From JAXLYE01 sp046351595 (GTDB lineage: Bacteria > Myxococcota_A > Polyangia > Palsa-1104 > JAEUJZ01), in assembly GCA_046351595.1 (NCBI GenBank), contig JAXLYE010000003.1, positions 434,001 to 498,000 of the forward strand: 64,000 nucleotides of DNA, given 5' to 3'. The notes beneath the pieces are model-generated. The model saw only the letters and a list, made by a program, of their open reading frames with translations, did not search any database and was not told the origin of the DNA. Made by a program: the position numbers and the translations under genes. Shown here piece by piece: positions 28,975-35,912 of this stretch (position 1 is its first letter; the number at the start of each line of letters is the position of its first letter).

Positions 28975-30276
28975 TCAGGGCTTGGTCTTCGTGATCGCGG
29001 CAGCGAATGCCTCGCTCACACAGCGGTTCCTATGCTGGGTGTCGGCAAAGTTCGTACGGCGACCCGCGAAGAGCGCCTGGTTCTTCTCGTACATAGCTGC
29101 CAACTCGGCTCGTAGAACGTCCTTCCTCGCGATGAGCTGTGCCCGGTGAGGGACTACGGCGTCGCTGTTTGCCACGAACATCAAGGGGTCGTACACGATC
29201 TTCGTGTGGCGCTTGGAGGTACCGATCAAGCAGAAGGACTCGACATCGAGCGCGTTCCAGAGAAACTCCACCGTCGACTCGAACATCGTTCTGTACTGAC
29301 CAAGTAGGGCGGCGGAGAAGCGATTACCATCGATGATGAACCCGTCGAGGAACTCGGTAATCTTATTCAAACCTGCCTTGAATGAGTCGATCTGTCGGTA
29401 AGCGAAAAAGCGGAGGACCAGCTCGACATCCTCCATCTTCTCGAACATTCGCTTGCCTGTCGACGTGGACTCGCCGACGGCCTCCTCCGCGTCCTCGTCG
29501 TCGACCTCCTCTGGCACTGGGTCGAGCGGGATGCCCCACATTCGTCGGAATGACTCGTTCTCCGACAGCTCAAGGCACAGCTTGTTGAGCGGGCCGTCGT
29601 AGACCGCGTTGCGGGTTTCCTGGCTGCCGAGCTTGACGCCGCCCGAATTGAGCCGCTCGAACACCATCTTCTTGAGCATCGCGGCCTGCTCTTCGGTGGC
29701 TGCCGTTTCCTTCAAGAGGATGATCGAAGAAATGTAGCGCCGATCGATGCCGTCGCGGACCTTCGACGGAAGCTGCGAGTAGGTTCGTCCGTCGAGATCC
29801 GACCAGTACTGAAGCCCCTTGAGAGCGAACTTGTTCGCGTAGAAATCGCTGAGCGCAGTAAGGCGCTGACGCCCGTCCATCACCTCGAATCGCGCCAGGT
29901 CTCTCTCGTAGAGGAAGACCGGCGGGACCGGAACATTCATCAGGAACGACTCGATGAGCCGCGACTTCCGCTCGACGCTCCAGCGGTGGCGACGCTGGTA
30001 CTCAGGGTCGAGCTTGTAGCGAAGCTCCTTCTGGCCTGCCTCGCCTTCGGCAGTCTCTCGGAGCATCGCGAGGATGCCAGCCAGCGAGTAGCGCGCCGAC
30101 TCGGTGACGATGCGGATGTCGCCCTTCGCGTACCGGCTATTCAACTCCTCGTCCGTCGCCTTGGGCTTGGCTGCATCCTCGCCAAAGGAAACCTTCTCAC
30201 CTTCAAGAAGATAGGTTGCAGGTGACTGCTGCGCCTTCGAGGCTGCCGCCGGCCGTTTCTGATTGTCATTCGTCAC
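28975..30276 (-). CDS. DUF262 (ParB/Srx-like) protein, GmrS-type
   Basis: The 433-residue protein has the DUF262 signatures YQRRHRWSVERKSRLIESFLMNVPVPP (about 93-119), VMDGRQRLTALSDFY (132-146; the DGQQR-type catalytic motif as DGRQR) and RLNSGGVKLGSQETRN (about 208-223). The N-terminal domain family includes the NTPase/nuclease subunit of type IV GmrSD and BrxU systems, which cleave modified DNA. The usual C-terminal DUF1524 HNH domain is not seen, so the nuclease partner may be the HEPN protein encoded next. Two starts are possible: GTG 30276 has AGGAG 7 bases upstream and is used here, while GTG 30294 overlaps the methyltransferase stop (GTGA). Either way the genes are translationally linked. 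Confidence 0.85.
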   Translation of the reverse strand: MTNDNQKRPAAASKAQQSPATYLLEGEKVSFGEDAAKPKATDEELNSRYAKGDIRIVTESARYSLAGILAMLRETAEGEAGQKELRYKLDPEYQRRHRWSVERKSRLIESFLMNVPVPPVFLYERDLARFEVMDGRQRLTALSDFYANKFALKGLQYWSDLDGRTYSQLPSKVRDGIDRRYISSIILLKETAATEEQAAMLKKMVFERLNSGGVKLGSQETRNAVYDGPLNKLCLELSENESFRRMWGIPLDPVPEEVDDEDAEEAVGESTSTGKRMFEKMEDVELVLRFFAYRQIDSFKAGLNKITEFLDGFIIDGNRFSAALLGQYRTMFESTVEFLWNALDVESFCLIGTSKRHTKIVYDPLMFVANSDAVVPHRAQLIARKDVLRAELAAMYEKNQALFAGRRTNFADTQHRNRCVSEAFAAAITKTKP

Positions 30277-30290
30277 TCGTTCGCTCCTCG

Positions 30291-31379
30291 TCACGCGCGG
30301 TGACAGTAGACGTCATGTTCGGCGATGCTCTTCTTCGGCGATGCCTGGAACTGTCGCACCTGCCGGCGGCCTCGGTCGGCGTCGGGCACCGTCTTCACCG
30401 TCACCAGCTTCCAACCTGTGCCGGCCAACGACGCTTTCAGCACGTCCATCGGCTCGGCCTCCCGGTCATGGATGCCACCGAAGCGAATGATAAGGCGCGC
30501 GTTCGGCTTCGCTCGCTCGGCGACGTTCTTCCAGACACGAGACATCTCCGCAGAGAAGTGATCGGCACCTGTATGCTCGAGCTGCGCGCGGGGCTGGCGG
30601 TACTCGACGTAGTCGGGGCCCCCCAGGAACCAGAGCCGCAGCCACTGGTCCGGCAGGTACGTGCGCATGCCGTAGTACGGCGGTGAGGTCACGACCCAGC
30701 GCGCCTCCGGTACGTCGCGGAAGGTGTCCGCCTCTCGGCTATCGGCGAGCTGCACCATGCCTTCGACGGTCGGCGGCGGTTCGGCAAGGTAACGATCGGC
30801 GCGCGCCTTAATGATGCCCAAGACATCGACGGCGTCCGGGCGCATGCCGCGTTCAGTCCAGAATTTCACGGCGTAGTTGGGTTTTGGCGCAAACGTCCTC
30901 GGTGATTGGTTCGAGAAGTACGACGGCGTTCCCTTTGGACGCGGTCCATGGAGCGCGCCGAGGATGATCGCCCGCAGGAGAATGAGCGTCGGCGACGAGC
31001 AATCGGTGAGCAGTGCGTCCCTCAGCCGGCAGAGTTGGATGAGGGTCTCCTCGTGGTACGCGAGCTTCCAGAACGCGCCTCTCGGCACGGCTTTCGGTTC
31101 GTCCCCGGAATTCAGAATCGCTCGTGCGCTCGCGAGGACTAGGCCCGGTTCTGCGTACACGAGCTTTGCCTGCGCGAGAGCGGTAGCGACGGGGCTGCTA
31201 TCAACCCCCACCGAGGGCATCTCGAGCAAACGCGCTGCGAAGTTCGTGGTGCCGCGGCCACAGAACGGATCGATAACCCATTCACCGCGCTTGCCGTGCT
31301 CCTTGAGCACCCGCAGGGGGAAGTCCAGCGGGTACATCGTGTAGTAGGGGCAGACTGCGTTGAGGGCGTCGACGCTCAT
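30291..31379 (-). CDS. DNA methyltransferase (SPPY type, probably N4-cytosine)
   Basis: The 362-residue protein has the AdoMet-binding motif I DPFCGRGTT (about 37-45), followed by VGVDSSP, and the catalytic motif IV TSPPYYG (231-237). SPPY is typical of N4-cytosine methylases, though some adenine enzymes share it. Motif I comes first, with about 185 residues (a candidate target-recognition region) before motif IV. That is the alpha-class order, in contrast to the beta-class order common for DPFxGxGT enzymes. It is the first gene of a module with DUF262 and HEPN proteins, and probably marks self DNA or modifies the trigger that the effectors recognise. The start ATG lacks a strong ribosome-binding site. 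Confidence 0.88.
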   Translation of the reverse strand: MSVDALNAVCPYYTMYPLDFPLRVLKEHGKRGEWVIDPFCGRGTTNFAARLLEMPSVGVDSSPVATALAQAKLVYAEPGLVLASARAILNSGDEPKAVPRGAFWKLAYHEETLIQLCRLRDALLTDCSSPTLILLRAIILGALHGPRPKGTPSYFSNQSPRTFAPKPNYAVKFWTERGMRPDAVDVLGIIKARADRYLAEPPPTVEGMVQLADSREADTFRDVPEARWVVTSPPYYGMRTYLPDQWLRLWFLGGPDYVEYRQPRAQLEHTGADHFSAEMSRVWKNVAERAKPNARLIIRFGGIHDREAEPMDVLKASLAGTGWKLVTVKTVPDADRGRRQVRQFQASPKKSIAEHDVYCHRA

Positions 31380-31560
31380 GGGGGGTCAGATCCACCGTGT
31401 TGGATACGCTGTGGGTAAGGCCGCGGTCAAGGCAGATTTGGTCAGCTTAGCTGCGTCGGAGATGGATTCGGTCTGAAGCCGGTTACGAGTGGCCAGCCTC
31501 GCCGAGCCAGGAGGGCTGGCGAGAGAAGCGCAGTAGCCTCACAGGAAGAGGCCGCCCTGC

Positions 31561-31947
31561 TCAGACCTCGCCTTCGCTTGCAGCCGAAACCGCTAAGCGC
31601 CGTTGCATTTCCGCACTCGCAGCCTCGGCGCTCGCAAAGTATCGCCAGTGAACAGCGGCCTCAATCAGGCTCACCTCGACCAGCGAGTAGTCCTCGGCGG
31701 AGCCAGCGCTGTGTACCCATCGTACGACACACAGCAGTACGTCGCCGAGGCGACGCAAAATGAGTAGCGTCCACATGCGGTCGTGCTTGCTCGTCGCACG
31801 CACTAAAAAATCATGCGCAGCACGTTCCGACGGCTTGTCGAGGTTCAGCACGGCCAGCGACGGCAGCGGCAGTGATGCTGGAGTTTTGCGCGGGAGCTGA
31901 CGACGACGGGCGGATACACCTCTGGACTTGGCGATGTGGCACGGCAT
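31561..31947 (-). CDS. Hypothetical small protein
   Basis: The 128-residue protein starts at ATG 31947, with GGAGG 4 bases upstream. The N-terminal 30 residues are basic (RGVSARRRQLPRK). A central segment (MWTLLILRRLGDVLLCVVRWVHS) is hydrophobic but interrupted by Arg, and the C-terminus is helical and acidic. No family was recognised. It lies between the methyltransferase module and the XRE regulator, divergent from the regulator, within the accessory island. It may be a toxin-like or regulatory factor, but nothing in the sequence shows that. Confidence 0.5.
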   Translation of the reverse strand: MPCHIAKSRGVSARRRQLPRKTPASLPLPSLAVLNLDKPSERAAHDFLVRATSKHDRMWTLLILRRLGDVLLCVVRWVHSAGSAEDYSLVEVSLIEAAVHWRYFASAEAASAEMQRRLAVSAASEGEV

Positions 31948-32173
31948 AATGCCTCCGTTCGCGTCGGACCGACTGCTGTCCAGGCCGGGGGTCTGACGCG
32001 GGCAGGGGCTCCCGGTTCGCGCCGGGTGCCCATTTTTGTTTTGGCCCGAGAAAGACGGGCTCAAGTGCTAGGAATAACTGGCCTTTCTGGCTTTGACAAT
32101 ACTCTTAACCGTGCTTCTTCGTCGAATTGGCAGTCAAATTTTTTGGCTCCTCGGAGCGTGCTACTTCAGGCCG

Positions 32174-32695
32174 GTGGTTCGTGGCCGCAAAAACCCGCTG
32201 CACGTCGGTCTGCCCTCTCGGCTGCGTAAGGCGAGACGGACTGCCGGCCTTACGCCCAAGGCAGTAGTGCAGCGGATCGGCGGCGATCAATTGGTCGTGC
32301 GCGAGATCGAAGAAGGGCACCGTCTGCCGACGGTCGGCACCATCGCCCGGTTGGCTGCGGCGCTTGAGGTCACGCCCGCATGGCTGGCCTACGGCATCGG
32401 CGCGTCACGCCGCGAAGGGCCTGCGGCGACCTGCGAGGGTATGGGCGCGCGTGTGCAGAGCGTGCGCATCGCGCGCGGCTACACAAAGGCGGCGCTGGCA
32501 CGGCTCGTGGACCTCAGCCCCAGCTCGTACGCCAAGATCGAGAACGGGGGCCAGTCTGGCGTCGAGGTCATCGAGGCGCTCGCGCAAGCGCTTGACGTCT
32601 CGCCGGCCTGGCTCGCCTTCCACCAAGGCCCACAGGCGTTGCCGTCGCGGCGCCGCGGTCGCCCTCCTGCTCAGCCATCAGCCCCGATCGGGTAG
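32174..32695 (+). CDS. Transcriptional regulator with two XRE helix-turn-helix domains
   Basis: The protein has about 173 residues and two consecutive Cro/C1-type domains: RLRKARRTAGLTPKAVVQRIGG to LPTVGTIARLAAALEVTPAWLAYG, and RVQSVRIARGYTKAALARLVDLSPSSYAKIENG to EVIEALAQALDVSPAWLAF. A basic tail (RRRGRPP) follows. Two DNA-binding domains in one chain let a monomer bind a palindrome. The start is uncertain: GTG 32174 gives a protein beginning near the first domain, while a TTG at 32093 would add 27 residues with no similarity. It is divergent from a small unknown gene and overlaps the 3' end of the serine recombinase gene by 18 bases. It probably controls the island or its recombinase. Confidence 0.78.
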   Translation: MVRGRKNPLHVGLPSRLRKARRTAGLTPKAVVQRIGGDQLVVREIEEGHRLPTVGTIARLAAALEVTPAWLAYGIGASRREGPAATCEGMGARVQSVRIARGYTKAALARLVDLSPSSYAKIENGGQSGVEVIEALAQALDVSPAWLAFHQGPQALPSRRRGRPPAQPSAPIG

Positions 32696-33787
32696 CTCCT
32701 CGCTCGCCAGCAGGGCGTGCACGGCGGACGGCTGCCAGATGCCGCCCTCCTTCGGCATGAAGCCCTCCACGGCCAGCCGGACGCCAATCTCGCGGAGCTG
32801 CATACCCTGGGCGCGCAGCTCGCTGGCCCGCCGCGCCGCCGCCTCTCGGTCGCCTGGCTGCGCGGCGCGCAGCAACTCGGCGACCTGGGCAGGGTGCCAG
32901 ATGCCGCCGCGCAGAGGCGTCAGCCGTTCCTTGCGCAGGCGCTGGCCGATCTTGTTCAGGCTCAGCCCCTGGGCTCGTAGCTCTTTCGCTCGCGCCGTCG
33001 CGGCCTCACGGTCGTAGCGAAGAGGCATCCGCGGGCCCGGCTTCTTGGTCGGGCGCACCGTATGCGCGCCGGAGCGCTGAAGGATGATGCTGATCCGCTG
33101 CGGTCGCCAGATGCCGTCGCGCCGAGCCGGGATGTTCTCCTCGTTGAGCCGGCGCGCGATGTCGCGCAGGCTCAGCTTGTCGGCGCGCATGGCTTCGATC
33201 TTGCGCAGGATCTCCTGCTCGGCGGCGAGCGGCACCAGCAGCCGTCGGCCCTTGTCGTCGACCTCGTGACTCAGCTCGTAGCCGTAGGGCGCAGGCCCGA
33301 GGCGCACGCCCTGCGCCTTCATGTGCTGGAGCGCGTCGCGGGTCCGCTCGGAGATCATTTCCCTCTCGAACTGGTTGTAGTTGGCCAGGTTCATCAGCAC
33401 CATGCGCCCGGCCGCCGAGTGCGTGTTGACCATGCCGCACAGCGATAGCAGGTGATACCGCTCGTCGCTGAACAGCTCGTCGACGAGCGCGCAGACATCG
33501 CGCAGCGACCGAGAGAGGCGGTCGAGCTTGGCGACGATCAGTGTGTTCGCCCGACCGCGCCGGAGCATCTGTAGCGCAGCTTGCAAAGCTGGCCGGTCTA
33601 GCGTGCTACCAGATATTCCTTCATCGGCTTTTATGTCGATTAGCTTAATGCCATGAACCTTGCAATAGGTCCTTAGCCTATCGCGTTGTGCGTCCAGGCT
33701 CACCCCCTCGGTGGCCTGCTCCTGTGTGCTTACCCGAACGTATCCGACCGCTGTCTTGGTGCCATTTGTACTGTGATGTGTACGCAT
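32678..33787 (-). CDS. Serine recombinase with three C-terminal W-P repeats
   Basis: The 369-residue protein has a resolvase/invertase catalytic domain (AVGYVRVSTQEQ with nucleophile Ser about 20, then EGISGSTLDRPALQ and AKLDRLSRSLRD), followed by a recombinase domain (PAPYGYE). The C-terminal third holds three repeats of 32 residues at about 205-236, 275-306 and 329-360. Each has the pattern L-x-x-I-x-x-R-L followed by G-I-W-x-P and a helix, like repeated helix-turn-helix units. No zinc ribbon or long coiled coil typical of large serine integrases is present. The gene starts 15 bases from a truncated FG-GAP gene, as expected for a recombinase next to its attachment site. It probably moved the island or part of it. 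Confidence 0.88.
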   Translation of the reverse strand: MRTHHSTNGTKTAVGYVRVSTQEQATEGVSLDAQRDRLRTYCKVHGIKLIDIKADEGISGSTLDRPALQAALQMLRRGRANTLIVAKLDRLSRSLRDVCALVDELFSDERYHLLSLCGMVNTHSAAGRMVLMNLANYNQFEREMISERTRDALQHMKAQGVRLGPAPYGYELSHEVDDKGRRLLVPLAAEQEILRKIEAMRADKLSLRDIARRLNEENIPARRDGIWRPQRISIILQRSGAHTVRPTKKPGPRMPLRYDREAATARAKELRAQGLSLNKIGQRLRKERLTPLRGGIWHPAQVAELLRAAQPGDREAAARRASELRAQGMQLREIGVRLAVEGFMPKEGGIWQPSAVHALLASEELPDRG

Positions 33788-33801
33788 GCTGCGCGTAATA
33801 A

Positions 33802-34479
33802 GGAGAATTCAGGGACGTGAACCGCGACGCGCTCCCCGATGTGCTGATTGCCTCTGAGCGGGACAGCCGGCTGACGGTGTGGCTGGGGGTGGGAGATGGC
33901 ACCCTGAGCGGGCGGCGGGACACCACGATCCCGCTGAGCAGCGGCGGCTCGTACATCACGACCGTGGATCTCGATCGAGACGGGCGGCTCGATGTGGTGG
34001 CGAGCTCGCTGTCGGCGTCGAACCTGGCGGTGCTGCGCGGGCGCGGCGACGGCACGTTCGACACCGAGGTGTTCTCGGCCGCGGGGGTCCACGCGGGCGT
34101 GCTCGCGGTGGACACCGGCGGCAGCGGCTGGCCCGCGATCGTGGCCGCGGGCTATGACCAGTCGGTGGTCAGCGTCATCCGCAACAGCAACGGCAGCCTG
34201 CAGCAGGAGGCGCGGCTGGCCGCGGCAGCGATGCCGATGGGGCTGGCCGCTGCGGATCTGAACGGCGACGAGCGCCCCGACGTCGTGGCGTGCGCCACCG
34301 GCCTGCACCTCCTGCTCGCGCAGCCGGACGGCAGCCTCGCGCTCGGGGCCGAGGTGCCGGTGCCGGGCACCCAGGCGCTCGCCGCGGTCACCGGAGACTT
34401 CAACCGCGACGGCAAGCCCGACGTGGCGGCCGCGGTCGCGGGCGACTCCGTCGTGGTGTTCTTGAACACCTCGCGCTAG
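33802..34479 (+). pseudogene. FG-GAP/VCBS repeat protein, 5' part missing
   Basis: About 225 residues of FG-GAP repeats are present, with typical calcium-loop motifs (DVNRDALPDVLIAS, DLDRDGRLDVVAS, DLNGDERPDVVAC, DFNRDGKPDVAAA). The open frame starts in the middle of the first repeat, directly after a stop at 33799. There is no signal peptide, although such proteins are normally secreted, and a GTG at 33817 would also begin inside the repeat. The missing 5' part is not elsewhere in the window. Together with the adjacent serine recombinase this suggests that insertion or rearrangement cut the gene near 33800. A fortuitous AGGAG at 33801 could still allow translation of a fragment. Confidence 0.72.
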
Positions 34480-34772
34480 CTGCGCGTGCGGTAACAGCCC
34501 CGGCCGCTGCGGCACTGGGTGGCGTGGGCGAGGCCGCCGTCGGGGCCCGCGCACTCCATCGTCGAGAGGCACCAGTAGACCGCGGTGCTGCCGTCGCCGC
34601 GCTGCCACAGAAGCTGCTCGCCGTCGCTGTCGACCAGCGGCGTGAACGCCAGCTTGGTGCGCAGCTTGCGGCAGACGTCGAGCGTGTCGAGCCCCGGCTC
34701 GCCCTCGCCGGGCGGAGGCGGGGAGGGCAGGGGCTCGGACGAAGAGGTCGAGCGGGGAGGGATCTGGCTCAT
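34476..34772 (-). CDS. Small Cys-containing hypothetical protein
   Basis: The 98-residue protein has a Ser/Pro-rich N-terminus and a compact C-terminal part with several Cys (VCRKLRTKL, YWCLSTMECAGPDGG, QCRSGRGCYRTRS). The Trp-Cys and Cys-Arg motifs recall small Cys-rich proteins of unknown function in myxobacteria. Its stop overlaps the stop of the FG-GAP remnant by four bases. AGGAG lies 13 bases before the ATG, a long spacing. It is 24 bases downstream of the molybdenum hydroxylase FAD-subunit start region on the complementary layout and may be a separate unit. Confidence is limited. Confidence 0.5.
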   Translation of the reverse strand: MSQIPPRSTSSSEPLPSPPPPGEGEPGLDTLDVCRKLRTKLAFTPLVDSDGEQLLWQRGDGSTAVYWCLSTMECAGPDGGLAHATQCRSGRGCYRTRS

Positions 34773-34796
34773 GGCGTGTGTTTCACTCCTGCGGCG

Positions 34797-35891
34797 CTAC
34801 TGGCCCGCGAGCAGCTCGGCTAGCGCGCGCTGCACGAGGCCCGAGACCAGCGGCACCTTGTAGCCGTTCTTGCTGAGCGGCATCGCGCCGAAGATCGCGG
34901 CCTCGCCGACGACCTTGAGGCTGGCCTCGTCGGCCTTGGCGATGCGCACGAGCTCCGCCTCGGCGCCCTTGGCGCGGTACGGCACCGGCGCGACGCTGCC
35001 GAGGACGATCCGGGCGGACTGCACCAGCTTGCCGGCGCCGCCGCGGCGCACGTTGAGCGCGACCTCGGCCAGCGGCCAGTCGAAGCTCTGCTTCTGCTTG
35101 ATCTTCACGTAGTGGTTGCGCTCGTCGGCGCCGGGCACCGGCACGTAGACGTGCAGCAAGAGCTCGTCGTCCTCCAGCCGGTTCTCGCGCTTGACGTCGC
35201 CGCCGGGCTGGCGCGGGCCGACCAGGAAGCTCGAGAGGCGGCCGTAGCGCTCGCCCGCCGGCGCCTGGAACGCCACGATCGCGTCGAGCGCGACCAGCGC
35301 CGTCGCCGCCGCCGAGGCGTGCACCGCGGCGCACGGCTGGTTGTCGAAGATGGCGTGGAAGTCGTTCTCGCCGTGCTGGGCGAAGCACTCGCTGCCGCCC
35401 TTCTTCAGGCACTGGAACTCGGCCGAGCGGAAGTACCAGCAGCGCGGCCGCTGCAGCAGGTTACCGCCGAGCGTCGCCGCCTGCCGGACCTGCGGCGTCG
35501 CGGCCCCGTGCGCCGCCGCGACCAGCGCCGGCACCTTGCGCAATAGCTCGGCGCTCGCCTCGATCTGGCCGAGCGTAACCAGCGTGCCCAGGCGCAGGCA
35601 GGCGCGCGGCTCCGGCGCCTTGCCGCTGTTGTCCGCGGGCAAAAGGCGCACGACGCCCTCGGGCACCTTGTCCGCGGGCAGCTCGACGATGTCGCCGAGC
35701 CCGCGCGCCTTGTCGACGAGGCGGCGGATGTTGACCAGGCGCTCGGGGTGCTCCAGCCCTTCCTTGAGCCGGTCGAGCAGATCCACGCCGCCGGCCTTGA
35801 CCACGAGCTTGTTGCCGCGGCCCGAGGCGACCTCTTTGACCGCCTGCTCCAGCGTCCGGGGTTCGATCCACAAAAGGGGGCTTATCGCCAT
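34797..35891 (-). CDS. Xanthine dehydrogenase-family FAD-binding subunit
   Basis: The 364-residue protein has the PCMH-type FAD-binding domain (LVVKAGGVDLLDRLKEG near the N-terminus; AATLGGNLLQRPRCWYFR around 140-158) and the C-terminal CO dehydrogenase flavoprotein domain. It is the medium subunit of a molybdenum hydroxylase and passes electrons from the iron-sulfur clusters to FAD. A Cys-containing insertion (CLKKGGSECFAQHGENDFHAIFDNQPCAAVH) is as found in 4-hydroxybenzoyl-CoA-reductase-like or periplasmic aldehyde oxidoreductase (PaoB-like) subunits, where it may hold an extra cluster. No signal peptide is present. It is the third gene of the operon, 21 bases after the large subunit, with GGAG before the ATG. 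Confidence 0.9.
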   Translation of the reverse strand: MAISPLLWIEPRTLEQAVKEVASGRGNKLVVKAGGVDLLDRLKEGLEHPERLVNIRRLVDKARGLGDIVELPADKVPEGVVRLLPADNSGKAPEPRACLRLGTLVTLGQIEASAELLRKVPALVAAAHGAATPQVRQAATLGGNLLQRPRCWYFRSAEFQCLKKGGSECFAQHGENDFHAIFDNQPCAAVHASAAATALVALDAIVAFQAPAGERYGRLSSFLVGPRQPGGDVKRENRLEDDELLLHVYVPVPGADERNHYVKIKQKQSFDWPLAEVALNVRRGGAGKLVQSARIVLGSVAPVPYRAKGAEAELVRIAKADEASLKVVGEAAIFGAMPLSKNGYKVPLVSGLVQRALAELLAGQ

Positions 35892-35912
35892 GGGTGTCTC
35901 CGAGACCTCTGC

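Noticed and set aside
32093..32098. TTGACA as a -35 promoter element for the XRE regulator
   Set aside because: No acceptable -10 hexamer lies 16-18 bases downstream; kept only as an alternative TTG start.
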